From assembly GCA_025766275.1 (NCBI GenBank), contig JAFKAC010000182.1:1-64000 (forward strand): a DNA stretch of 64,000 bases. Direction: 5' to 3'. A model generated the notes under the pieces. That model made no database searches. It was not told the origin of the DNA and saw nothing but the letters and a program-made list of their open reading frames with translations. This stretch comes from Lactarius indigo (Eukaryota; Basidiomycota; Agaricomycetes; Russulales; Russulaceae). A program made the translations under genes and the position numbers. Shown here piece by piece: positions 20,654 through 34,544 of this stretch; the stretch's first letter is position 1; every line of letters starts with the position of its first letter.

Positions 20654-21593
20654 ATGCGTGAATTCAATGCGGTTGTCCTTGGTGGTCGGTTCCTCTTCCT
20701 TCATCTCACGCGTGCCACAACTAATTTCGGCGCCAAAGCTGGAGGTGTTGGAAAGTCGGCTCTCACCGTTCGGTTTATGAGAGGTGAGTTTGTCGAAAAC
20801 TATGACCCCACGATTCAAGGTGCGTACACTCACCCCACACGTGTTTGCCTCACCTAATTCATCCGAACAGAGGAATACAGGAGGTCAATTGAAGTCGACG
20901 GGGAATTGACGTGGGTGGGTATTGTTTCCGCCAGTGCCGATCGAGCTGCCTATACTACCGGCGGCTTGCAACGATCTCGCTTTCCATTGCGGTAGACTTT
21001 TGCGTGGAAAGCACCACCTTATCTCCGTACTGATAGTGTCTCCCTATATAGCTCGAGGTCCTCGACACTGCTGGTGCTGAGCAATTTACTGCTCTCAACG
21101 AACTATACATTACTTCTGGCCGCGGCTTCGTCCTCGTGTTCAGGTATGTTATCATAGCTGGTATAGGCCGGACTCCTTTAAGGCTGACTACACGCTTACA
21201 TCTAGCCTGACTCTTGAAGCCAGCCTACGAGAAGTGACAAGCCTTAGGCAGCAAATTCTCCGCATAAAAGGGGAAAATAGTGTGAGTGACCGGCGACTGC
21301 CAACCTATCCCCACTGACGCATTGTCGCCCGGTGATTACAGGGAATTCCGATGGTACTTGTTGGTACCAAACTTGATCTTACCAGCGAGCGTGAGGTTTC
21401 GAGCGCCACCTTACGGGAGCTCGCAACACGTTGGAAGATCCCCGTGTACGAAACTTCGGCGAAGCGGGACTGGGACGTGCGGGAAGCATTTGAAGACCTT
21501 GTTCGACAAATGCGCGACTATTACCCCGTTGAATCCCCAAAGAAGAAGAAAAAAAGAGGTCTTCGCGGAAAGAGTCCTTGCATTATGATGTGA
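20654..21593 (+). CDS. RSR1: Ras-family GTPase, Rsr1/Rap-like
   Basis: Six exons, 20654-20684, 20739-20819, 20871-20914, 21052-21143, 21206-21281 and 21342-21593, sum to 192 codons. The G1 loop GAGGVGKSA is split by intron 1; the effector region is [18 protein letters not shown]3 is DTAGAEQF; G5 is [23 protein letters not shown] and [10 protein letters not shown] are closest in style to Rsr1/Bud1, the polarity GTPase for bud or cell-axis selection. The C-terminus is basic ([13 protein letters not shown]) and ends in the CAAX box CIMM, so it should be prenylated. G4 reads TKLD rather than the usual NKxD, as in Rho proteins. Intron 3 (137 bp) is long for this window; paralogue assignment is moderate. 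Confidence 0.88.
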
Positions 21594-22212
21594 GAAGAAG
21601 GACACACAACATCGTTAGCTTTCAGTTGCTCGCTCGTTTCTTGCTCTCCAATTTTCTTTGACACGATTCGTGGTTGTATCTTGGCTGACTATTGTCTTGG
21701 ATTTGGATCTAATATATACACACGAACGATCATCTTCGCGTTGTCCTCCCCTCCTGGATACCGTATTTCATATAATTATTTTCGCTCTCTTGTCCCGGAT
21801 CCTCTCCTTTCCGCAATGCTCATAATACAATACCGTAACAGTGACGGGGATCACTGCCGGCATTTTACAATGCGCCAATGTTACTGGGAACCATAAGGGG
21901 GTTCAGTTCTGAAAACCTGACCAATCGGGTTTCACGACGTCCCGCCAAGCGTCTCGGCCAAGTGTCCCGCATTGAGTCCCGCAGTTCCAATGTGTGACAG
22001 TGACGGTGACCATGAATCACGTGCCACGGTGTATTCGTAAGCAAGGCGTGGGAGCGAAAATCGGCGGGTTTTCGAGCCACCCGACTGACTCGCGGTTTGT
22101 TTCTGTCCTTTCATCATCCACGCCCCACACCCTCCACCCGCTTCTCATCCCTTTGTCTCCACAAAGCCCAGATTCTTCAGTTCCACCTGTCTCCTAGAAA
22201 AGGTTTTTCATA
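21594..22212. other. Intergenic region, GTPase 3' flank and DBP2 5' flank
   Basis: No coding pattern was found in this 619-bp stretch. It should contain the GTPase 3' UTR and the DBP2 promoter/5' UTR; a pyrimidine-rich stretch (about 22095-22200) lies just before the DBP2 start. Confidence 0.6.
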
Positions 22213-24927
<2,715 letters not shown>

Positions 24928-25376
24928 TGAGACAGGTGACCCTCTTATCAGCTTGTTGCCGCTGTCGGGTACGTCTGAACACTGTTCATTCTGGGTTTGA
25001 TGCCCAATGCACGTCTTCCTACTCGTCTTTTACATTCGGACAGCCGTTCCATTCATCATGTGCAAATAGACCGCTTGGGATATGCTACGTTTAGAGTTTG
25101 CCGTAATACAAGTCTCCTTCGTTTTGTAACGTATTGGCCTACCTGTTTTGTTGTGGGGAGTATTACAGTATGTGTGATAGGTAAAGATGACCGTGACCGT
25201 GGCCAAATTTGCTCAAACGCCAACCTCTTAAGGATGGGGCAATCCCATACTAAACTCATATTACGGTGACCGAGGCACGGGTAAAACGGCAGATGGCTTA
25301 AAATGTGCCAGATAACGTTCCGATAACGGAATAAAGTCATGCCAGTGGTAACAGGTTCCTTCCAACCTCTCACTTC
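24928..25376. other. Intergenic region, DBP2 3' flank and hydrolase 1 promoter
   Basis: No gene seen. The last 55 bp (25322-25376, with ggaataaagtcatg and aggttccttcca) match the proximal upstream regions of the two downstream hydrolase paralogues. Confidence 0.6.
25322..25376 (+). promoter_or_regulatory. Conserved proximal upstream element, hydrolase copy 1
   Basis: The sequence ggaataaagtcatg, then gtggtaacaggttccttcca and a CT-rich run up to the ATG, recurs before copies 2 and 3. The AATAAA-like AT-rich core sits about 50 bp before the start codon, where a TATA-type element could lie (inference). Confidence 0.45.
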
Positions 25377-26525
25377 ATGGCCAATTCTGATGTCGTCAAA
25401 GAAATACTGAATGTTGCTGGTCTGTCCACGAACGTATACACGCGAATTAATTTGCGCGATAAACGTACCTCAGAGCCCGTCGTTGTACTGTTCTTCCTGC
25501 ACGGAAGGACCGAGTCGGCTGACCAGGCTGATCCTACCGCTCGAGCTATATTTTCATGGGCAGCCGAGAAGGAAGCTACTTCACGAGAGACATCCCGGGA
25601 CTTCATTGTGGTTACCTTCGTATGTGGCCACTCCAGCCCTACAGAGGTCGAGTGGTTTATTGTCGGCTTCGTTTCTCCGGTAGGATCAAAGAAACCACGG
25701 TAAGAGAACAGTAGATCAACGAGGGAACCTGGGATGGAGTAAGAAAGCGGACCAACACAACGAACGCCATGCGTAAGTGCCCGATCGATGTCCCCTTCTG
25801 GTACAATTCGCTGACTACCCGGTTTCCCTCCACCAATTCGCACAGGGTTGACATGTATAGCATCTTGAGTAAATCGGTGCCTGGTCCACTCTCATGACTG
25901 GTCGTGACGGGTTGTTTGCTTTGGCTGTAGTTGGCGCGGTGAAGGACATCTCCTTCCTCATCGATGTCCTCCCGGCGTACCTCTTTCCGCGCGACGAACG
26001 CACCATCGGTGAATGGGTCCTCGCGGGCTTCAGCCTCGGAGGGCATGCGACGTGGCTCGCACTCGGGAATGGTACGCTACCCGTCCCCGTAATCGCACAC
26101 AAGCAACATAGTAGACGCGTGTAACGTTCGTTCGTCCAGAGCCCAGGGTACGCATAGGCATCCCGATCTGCGGCTGCCCGGACTATCTCGCGCTGATGGA
26201 ACAGCGCGCGGATAAGCTTGGAATCCCGCGCACCGCGCCGTACTTCCCCGAATCGCTGCGCGCGCTCGTGGGCGCGTACGATCCCGTCGTGGCGCCGCCC
26301 GGTGCGTTCGTAGGGAAGCGGATACTTGCACTCTCGGGGGCGGACGATACGCTCGTGCCGTGGTCAGTGTCGCGCGCGTTTGTGGAGGCGCTGGACGTGG
26401 GGCCGCGCGGGAAGAAGAAGGTCGTGGTGCAGCCAGGGGTGAAGCATGAGTACACAAACGAGATGAGGGAGGAGCTGTTCATATTTTTTTGGGAGGAGGC
26501 TCTGGTCACTCGGCAGGAAACTTAG
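25377..26525 (+). CDS. Alpha/beta-hydrolase, tandem copy 1
   Basis: Five exons, 25377-25619, 25684-25772, 25846-25868, 25931-26071 and 26140-26525, give 294 codons. Fold markers: VVVLFFLHGRTESAD (oxyanion-side HG), VTFDQRNHGKRTVDQRGN, nucleophile elbow AGFSLGGHATW (GxSxGG), acid in SGADDTLVPW, and His in VKHEYTNEM. The serine triad is complete, so an active esterase or peptidase-like hydrolase is expected; the substrate is unknown. The 23-bp exon 3 is shared by all three copies. No signal peptide or membrane segment, so probably cytosolic. Intact, and the first of three tandem paralogues. Confidence 0.87.
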
Positions 26526-26629
26526 CGCATTGATTGTAGGGGAATGGGTTGGCGGATTATTATCATTGAACATACATCCACGTTCTCTCTAGGGTCCTTT
26601 CCCGTTCCCGCTTCGTTTATGCTACCCGC

Positions 26630-26756
26630 AATCGCCGGTTGAAATTATCGCACTGGTTCGAGAGTGTATGTGGCGACTCGGATAGCATTCTGATCCGAAA
26701 GTAGAATAAAGGCATAGTGACTGCCACTGATAGTTCCTTCCATCCGCTCTCACATT
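26630..26756 (+). promoter_or_regulatory. Conserved upstream region, hydrolase copy 2
   Basis: Shares gcaatcgccggttgaaa, gagtgtatg, gatccga, agaataaaggcat and agttccttccatcc with the region before copy 3; the proximal half also matches copy 1. This conservation outside coding DNA shows the promoter was duplicated with the gene. Confidence 0.55.
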
Positions 26757-27911
26757 ATGGCCACTTCTGATGTCGTCAAAGAAACGTTGAATATTGCCGG
26801 TCTGTCCACGAACGTATACACGCGAGCTAACTTGCGCGATAAACGTACCTCAGAGCCCGTCGTTGTGCTGTTCTTCTTGCACGGAAGGACCGAGTCGGCC
26901 GATCACATTGATCCTACCGCGCGAGCTGCATTTTCATGGGCAGCCGAGAAGGAAGCTTCGTCAAGAGAGGCACCCCGGGACTTCATAGTGATCACCTTCG
27001 TACGTAGTTACTCCAGTACAGAGATCGAGTAGTTTATTCTCAGCTTCGTCCCCACGGCAGGACCAAAGAAACCACGGTAAGAGGACAGTAGATCAACGAG
27101 CGAACTTGAGATGGGACAAGAAAACGGACCAGTACAAGGAACGACATGCGCAAGTGCCCAATCGGTGTCCCCTTTTGGCGCAATTCGCTGACTAGGCCTT
27201 TTACCAATTCGCACAGCGTTGACACGTATAGCACCTTGAGTAAATCGGCGCCTCTGCTCCACTCATATGGTCTATGAGTGACGAATTGTTTGCTTTCATT
27301 ACAGTCGGCGCGCTGAAGGACATTTCCTTCCTCGTCGACGTCCTCCCGTCGTACATCTTTCCGCGCGACGAGCGGACCATCGGCGAGTGGGTCCTCGCAG
27401 GATTCAGCATCGGAGGGCACGCGACGTGGCTCGCACTCCGACACGGTGCGCTACCCGTCTTCACAATCACACCCGCGCGGGACGGTTACGCATACGTTCG
27501 TTCATTTCAGAGCCGCGGATCCGTATAGGCATCCCAATTTGCGGCTGCGCGAACTTTCTCGCGATGATGGAGCAGGGCGCAGATAAGTATGGAGTCCCGC
27601 GCACTGCGCCGTACTTATCCGAGTCGCTGCGCGCGCTCGTGGATGCGTATGACCCTGTTGCGGCCCCGCCAGGCGCGTTCGTGGGAAAGCGGATACTGGC
27701 GCTCTCAGGGGCGGACGATACACTCGTACCGTGGTCGGTATCACGCGCGTTTGTGGAAGCGCTCGACGTGGGGCCGCGCGGGAAGAAGAAGGTCGTGGTG
27801 CAGCCAGGGGTGAAGCACGAGTTCACGGACGAGATGAGGGAGGAGCTGTTCAGTTTCTTCTGGGAGGAGGCGCTGGTCGCTCTGCAGGTGACCAGGAGGA
27901 GTGCGCTTTGA
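26757..27911 (+). CDS. Alpha/beta-hydrolase, tandem copy 2
   Basis: Five exons at the same positions as copy 1, 26757-26999, 27061-27149, 27217-27239, 27305-27445 and 27511-27911, give 299 codons. The triad is kept: AGFSIGGHATW, SGADDTLVPW and VKHEFTDEM. Intron 2 (27150-27216) starts GCAAGT where copies 1 and 3 have GTAAGT, so it is a GC-AG intron created by a T-to-C change at +2. The C-terminus extends to ALQVTRRSAL. Otherwise very similar to copy 1, especially the nearly identical block VSRAFVEALDVGPRGKKKVV. Probably functional; substrate unknown. Confidence 0.87.
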
Positions 27912-28272
27912 TTAAAGAGGAATATGTTACCATTTTGAAAATATGTGGTGGCAACACCGTAGTATGTAGCGAGATCGTAGGCTATGGATGACTGATAGTG
28001 TTGATTCTTGAAGGTGGGCCAGACTAGATAGAAACAACAGACTCGGGATACAAGCAATATACACACTTGAATGTACAAGCGACGACCGAGTGTTTACCTA
28101 GAGAGAAAGTACAGCATCAGACAGACGAACGGTTTATATTCGATCAAACGAAAGCAGTCCGATCAATGGTCCGATCACGGATCCGAAGATCGCGCAGACA
28201 AGGCCACGTCTCACTCCGAGTCGCGTGCACTGGTATAGTCTGTATCTCAACAAAACGGCAGATGGCGTATAC

Positions 28273-28398
28273 TTTCTGCAATCGCCGGTTGAAACCATCG
28301 CGCCAATTCAAGAGTGTATGCGACCCGAATAATTCCGATCCGATGGTTGGTTAGAATAAGGCCATGGTGACAGACAGTTCCTTCCATCCTCTCACGCC
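28273..28398 (+). promoter_or_regulatory. Conserved upstream region, hydrolase copy 3
   Basis: Matches the copy 2 upstream region over about 125 bp (gcaatcgccggttgaaa, agagtgtatg, gatccgat, tagaataaggccat, agttccttccatcctctcac). The distal flank beyond about 28270 differs. Confidence 0.55.
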
Positions 28399-29569
28399 AT
28401 GGCCACTTCTGATGTCGTGAAAGAAACATTGAACGTCGCCGGTCTGTCTACGAACCTGTACACACGAGCTAACTTGCGCGACAAACGTACGTCAGGGCCC
28501 GTCGTTGTATTATTCTTCTTGCACGGAAGAACCGAGTCGGCCGATCACATTGACCCAATCGCGCGAGCTGCATTTTCATGGGTAGCCGAGAAGGAAGCTT
28601 CATCGAGAGAGGCACACCGGGACTTCATAGTGGTCACCCTCGTATGTAGCTACTCCACCCCTACGGAGGTCAAATGGTTTATATTCTCGGCTTTGTCCCC
28701 TCGGTAGGATCAACGAAACCACGGTAAGAGGACAGTGGATAAACGTGGGAACCTGGGATGGAGCAAGAACCCGGACCAACACAACGAACGTCAGGCGTAA
28801 GTGCTCAAGCAGCGTCCCTTCTTAAGTAGTTCGAAACGGTTGCTGACTAGCCCTCCCCCTACCAATTCGTATAGCGTTGACATGTATAGCACCTTGAGTA
28901 ATTCTATGCCTCCAGTCTACTCTCATGGCCGGTTGTGACGGGTTGGTTGTCTGATTTGGTTGTAGTTGGCGCGGTGAAGGACATTTCCTTCCTCATCGAT
29001 GTCCTCCCGGCGTACATATTTCCGCACGACGAGCGCACAGTCGGTGAATGGGTCCTCGCGGGCTTCAGCCTCGGAGGGCATGCGACGTGGCTCGCACTCA
29101 GAAACGGTGCGCTACCCGTTTTCACGATCGCCCCCGCGCGTAATTGTGACGTATGCGTGCGTTCATTTCAGAGCCGCGGATCCGCATTGGCATCCCAATC
29201 TGTGGTTGCGCGAATATTGTCAGGCTGCTAGAGCTGTACGCGGATAAGCTCGGATTCCCGCGCACCGCACCGTACTTCCCCGAGTCGCTGCGCGCGCTCG
29301 TGCGTGACTACGACCCCACTACGGCACCACCTGGCGCGTTCGTGGGGAAGCGGATACTGATGCTCTCGGGGACGGACGACACACTTGTGCCGTGGTCGGC
29401 GTCGCGCGCGTTTGTGGAAGCGCTGGACGTGGGGCCGCGCGGGAGAAAAAAGGTCATGTTGCTGCCAGGGAAGCACGGATGTACGGACGAGATGAGGGAT
29501 GAGTTGTTTCAGTTCTTGTGGGAAGAGGCTCTGGTTACTCGACAGGAGACCAGGATCTGTGCGCTTTGA
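28399..29569 (+). CDS. Alpha/beta-hydrolase, tandem copy 3
   Basis: Five exons, 28399-28641, 28708-28796, 28875-28897, 28966-29106 and 29172-29569, give 298 codons with the same intron sites as copies 1 and 2. Nucleophile elbow AGFSLGGHATW, acid SGTDDTLVPW and His in PGKHGCTDEM are present. It is the most diverged copy: KRTVDKRGNLGWSKN, GCANIVRLLELYADK, YDPTTAPPGAF, and one residue fewer before the catalytic His. Intact frame. Function as for copy 1; substrate specificity may differ (inference). Confidence 0.87.
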
Positions 29570-29833
29570 TTAGAGAATAATGAAATATTAAGGTGAGGGG
29601 TTCGCGAGATTGAATAGTTTTCTGGTCCAAAGGAGCCTAGTCGCGTGACCTTGTTCAGGCATGGTCGCGCTTTGTGCGCCTCGTGGATGCCAGCAGATGG
29701 TTTTGCTTGTGGTTTTGCCACTAGGAGACCACACCACATTTCTTTCATCCCGGGAGACTTCACCAGCTTGACTCGACTGATATAGCATACGTCACAATAT
29801 CGTTGGTGTCGACGGCTCCACTATCTTCTGGCC

Positions 29834-30670
29834 ATGGCAGAACGGCGACGACCTGCGGCGAAAACAGACGTTCGGCCACTGCCCGAGGTTGAGTCTCACG
29901 AGATGCGGATAACCCAGGGCGGAAAGATTCGCGCATGGGTGGACCATGCCCTTAAATTTTTTGAGGTGAGCAGATCTATTGTCAATATGAAGAATCATGA
30001 CATGGTTTATTGGCGCCTAGGAGAATGAAGAGAAGGCCTTAGTGCTACATACTCTCCCCGCAGTGAATAAGGGCGGTTCCATTAAAAGTGGAAAGACGGG
30101 AGTTGATGCGGGCGACAACGACGAGGCCGATATCGCATTGAAAGATAAGAAGAAGGGACTCTCGCCGTCCACTATCACCATCCCGCGTCTGATCACTGTC
30201 GCAGAGATTATAAAGAGAGAGTATTTACTCGCGATGGATGCCAAACGACTGCCAGACCTTGTGGGACTATACCAATACAACGAGATAGGTTGCATTGAAA
30301 ATGGTGTTGAAAATGAGGCGGATGAGGAAACAGACGAAAGTGCAGAAGATAGAATGAAGATGCTTGCAGAGGCGTTGGCAGGTAAAAAGTAAGCACATTC
30401 TTTCTTTGCAGGACCTGCGATCGATGCTGAAGAGATCACCAGTATAAAGATTGAGAGAACACCATATATGAGGATAACGTTATGTCGCAAAGAACTTGCC
30501 GGTATGAAAAATCGGGATACAACGTGAGTGATAGCAATCGATTGCATTGAGGTGTGATACTTATATCTACATGCAGTGCACAGGCGCCGTTAAAGAGAAA
30601 GTTATCCAAGTCTGCGAGAGGGCGACTGAGAAAGAGACAGGCGAAAGCGGAGAATGGAAATCGGGAATAG
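29834..30670 (+). CDS. Alba-domain RNA-binding protein, RNase P/MRP subunit-like
   Basis: Four exons, 29834-29965, 30021-30388, 30443-30523 and 30577-30670, give 225 codons. The Alba-type fold is marked by MRITQGGKIRAWVDHALKFF, EKALVLHTLPAVNKGGS, TIPRLITVAEIIKREYL and LVGLYQYNEIGC. The last exons give TPYMRITLCRKELAG and a basic tail (RKLSKSARGRLRKRQAK) suited to RNA binding. An acidic insert ENEADEETDESAED separates the two halves. The Rpp25/Pop6-type subunits of RNase P and MRP, which process tRNA and rRNA, have this arrangement; the exact orthologue is not certain. The spliced frame is exact. Confidence 0.82.
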
Positions 30671-30935
30671 CCGAGCGTGGGCGCATACAGTCCGGTTTGT
30701 TACTCTGGCTCAGTGCTCACTGCGACGAGTGTTCCACTCGGCCTGTCCCTCCCTTCGCGTATATTTTCTTTCTTTTTTGGTTCTTCTCAATATTACTACG
30801 ACATTATAAGGCGCTATTCCCTGTACAGGACATCTCAAACTTGCTTTTTTTTGAGAGAGGGAAAAGGGCTCGCAGTTCTTTCATTTAAATCCGGATCCGT
30901 GTCAAATCCTCTTTAAAGTAGCCGTCGCCCCTCTG

Positions 30936-33900
30936 ATGCCTCGTCGCGCTGCCGCCTCAGCCACCCCCGCCACTCCCGCTCCCCTCACGGGCAGCACCCA
31001 CAACCAACAACTAGATGACCCCTTTGCCCCACAAGTCTCTCTTCTCCGACGCCAGTGGAAATGGGCTGCCTTTAGCCAATTCTTCTACACATTTGCAGCG
31101 CTGTTTGCTTTGCATGATGTTTCTCTGACTGTACGTCATCTTCTCCTTCTCTCCTAAATCGCGTTCTTTTTCGCGACTTGTCCGCGATTTATCGTGTCAT
31201 ATGCGTTCCTTGACACACCCCTGCCTCCCTCCAGGACATAGAGGACGATTTGACGCGGTCTACCTCCATCGTCATCCATCGAGTGATCCACCGTTTGCTC
31301 GTAACGGCAACTCAGGACCGAAAATTATCGTGCGTATTGTTGGTTCTTTCACTTGTTCAAATGTCTCCTGATTCCATCCCGACGTCAGGTTGGAGAACTG
31401 GCAAACAGCTTTGCGAAAACAGTATAAGAAACGTGATCCTGATCTCAACCCAATTGGGTCGGAGCCTATCATCCAACTCTCAACTTCCGCGCCAGATTCG
31501 CCCGCCAGCGATGACGATGATGAAGACAGGGCTGATTCTGCAGGTCCTTCGTCAAATCCTCTCCATGGCGACGCACCTCAAGCCGACACCGTGAAGGGCG
31601 ACGACCATTTAGTCGATGCTCCCCCGAGGGACTCCTTTAATGGAGTCAATATCGACGAGATGAAAGTAGAGTCAACGAGCACCGCGACGACTCCCCAACC
31701 CGAACCCCAGGAGGAGAGCAAAGATTGGCTCACACTCCCGATGCTCACGAAACTCGACTCGTTACATCTTTTAACAGAGTGGCAGTTCCATAACGTGAAC
31801 CGCCTCAGGACGATCATGAAAGATGATGACGAAACCGCTCAGTGGGCACGTATGTCTCCGTTTTGACCTGTTCCCTCGCTCACAAAGCCCTGTTCAATAG
31901 CGCATCGAGCCAATGGGTTATGATTCAAAGGCGAATGCATATTGGCTAATCGGGCGTAAGTGGCCTCTATCGCTGTTGCCTCTTCATTCAAATAACCTCA
32001 TTGCCTACCAGCCGACCGCCTCTGGATCCAGCGCACCATTCCAAAACCTCCGCGGAATCTCAAACGCAAGCGCGTACCGAGGAGACCCAAACCCAAACCC
32101 GAGGCTGCATTTACCGATGATGAGTCAGACATACCGCCAACCCCCAAGAAGCGCAAGGCCGCGGGCACCATCAGGATCCCCCCTGCTTCCTCTAGTACCC
32201 CCACCCGCGCTACGCGACAACGTCGTCCCCCGCCTTCACCTGATGACCTCGGCCCCGTTGCTAGTCGTGGTCCACGTGCGGCAAAAATGCAGGCCAGTGC
32301 GAAGCTCAGCGCTCAAGCCAAAGAACTGGCAGAGCTACAGCGCCAGGCGGCGCTGGAGGGCCGCCGATCAGGCAGGCGTGTTGCGTCACCGTCATCACCT
32401 CGGAGAGCTAGTCCACGACGCCCTTTGGGTACGCGCATGAGTGCACGTCTGCGAGGTGCAAACCAAACCGACGAAGAGTGGCAGGAGATCCCGAATGAGT
32501 GGCTCAATGATGGTGTCGAAGAGAGCGACGGTGTCTCGGCTAGCGAGCACGACAAGGAGGCAGATATAGGTCTCAATAGTGAACCCGAACACGGACCAGA
32601 TCTGGACCCCGAGCCGGAACTCGATGCAGACATGGACACCCAAGTAACAAAGACTGGCCTGGAAAGCGACGACGATGCTGTCAGCGAACTGACGGAACTT
32701 TCGGAAATTACGCCACCCGCTACCGTCATTGTGACTCGTCCAAAGTCAAGACAAAGTTTGAAGAAGAGCGGTGACAGTCGGAAAAAGTCAAGCCGCTCTA
32801 AAGGGCAGACTCTGACTATCGACGCCTCCGCGCCCGAGGACGAGACCGAACCTGAGTGGCGTCCGCCAGATGATTTTATCGAGTGGGAGACAGTGCGTTA
32901 TCTTCTCGTTCTTGCTCTAGCGGTTGTGATGACAGCCAGCTATCCAGATATGTGTTACCTTGTATGAATGGGAACACATTTGTGAACGCTTCGAAGGCGC
33001 TACGCATTACGCGGAGAAAGCGTTGTACAGACTACTTTCGCAACAAATCGTGCCTGCTATCACTGCGGAGCTTCGGGTAAGTAACTTCTTTAGAGATGCC
33101 AGGATCCAGTTTGAATGGAAAAAACAGGAGATACAAAGAAAGCGACATCTTGAAGAGGCTGTTTCACAACGCAAGCGTTCCTCGCGTCTCGCTGTGAAAG
33201 AGAACGAAAAGGAGGAGGCACGGCTAGCGGCTATGAAAAAGGCGGAGGAAGAAGATAAACTGAGCCGTGCGCGAAGGTTAGAGGCGAGACAGAAGAGGGA
33301 GGAAGAGGAGCGGCTTAAGAGGGAGGCAGCCCGGGAGAAGCGACGGCTGGATAGGGAGGAACGGGAAAGAAGGGCTCAAGCGGGAGCAGAACAACAGTGG
33401 GTCATATTGTTGAGATATTTTGCAAAATCACTGAGCTTCGCAGGTCGAATCCGAGTTCGTTGGTCGACGTCGTTGGAGATGACTCGCACAATACTCTCAC
33501 TAAACCGCCTAAAGGCAGGCCCGGTCGACCAAAAACGAAGGCAGTTGCCCAGGCGAACTCTTCGACCAGCGCAAGTGGTTCGCGAACACCAGTGGGCGAA
33601 GACTGGGTATTGGACTGCGATATCTGTCATCGTACTGGGGTCAACAAGGTCAATGAATTCTCCAATCGAGGGAACGATCGCTTACACTCTTGGAAACTTC
33701 TTCAGGATGATGGGTCGCCTCTATTGTGTTGCGGGAAATGCTCAAAGTGGCAGCACATAGCGTGTCACGACTTGGCGGATCGCCAAGCAGGTCGACCTAA
33801 GCGCGATTGGGACAGAGAAGAGTTTATCTGCCGCGCCTGCCAGGACCGTGGTAGCGTCGTGAACGGCAACCAGGTCCTCAACGGCTCGGCGTCGTATGAC

Positions 33901-34544
33901 GCTGGTCGAACCCCTAATTCATACCATCAACCATACTCTGGCCACGTTCCTTACGGTTCAGCGTGCCCTCCTCCTCACCCTCCCCGATCATCATCAGCAT
34001 ACCACACGGCCATAACATTCACACATTATCAACCTCAACAGCACGGATTCTCGTCCTCCCATGCGCTACACGCACAATCGATGATCCCGACTACGGCTAC
34101 GACTGCAGCCACCTACACCCAACCCCATTATAGCACTCACGGATCACCCTTGGGATCACCTCCCAAGCCAGCTCAGTACCCGACTCTCCAGGCAAGTGCA
34201 TACAACAGTTTGGATAAACCCCACGGCCCAAACTTGACTAATGTACCAAGCAGTACCCTCCCCACTCTTATTCGAATGGCACCAACTGGTCATCGCCGAC
34301 CCATCCCGCACAGTCGGGTGCAAGCCGCAATGCGCACTTGCAGAATGCCTACGCGACGTCGTCGTATAGTCCGAGCGCAGAGCGCTCTTCAATGTCGGGT
34401 GCGTATCCGGCTGTGGCACCAAACGGGAACACGAATGTGCAGTCGCAGCCGTGGAGAGGAAGTCCCTACGTGGCTCCCGTCGGTGGGATTTCGTACTATT
34501 CTCAGAGCACGCAGCCCCACCAACATCAACATAGAGCACCTTGA
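30936..34544 (+). CDS. DDT/WHIM and PHD-finger chromatin-remodelling factor (RSF1/ACF1-like)
   Basis: Ten exons, 30936-31130, 31235-31329, 31389-31845, 31901-31955, 32012-32892, 32948-33076, 33128-33396, 33444-33648, 33706-34191 and 34251-34544, sum to 1022 codons. The N-terminus resembles a DDT module (FSQFFYTFAALFALHDVSLTD). A WHIM-type block follows: LLTEWQFHNVNRLRTIM, then RIEPMGYDSKANAYWLIG and DRLWIQR. The middle is acidic and basic low complexity with a long coiled coil of Glu/Arg/Lys (about 33130-33390). A C4HC3 PHD finger comes next (CDICHRTG, CCGKCSKWQHIACH, CRACQD), then a Tyr/Pro/Gln-rich tail. This order fits ISWI-partner subunits that read histone tails. Two introns (31846 and 34192) need GC donors. 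Confidence 0.82.
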
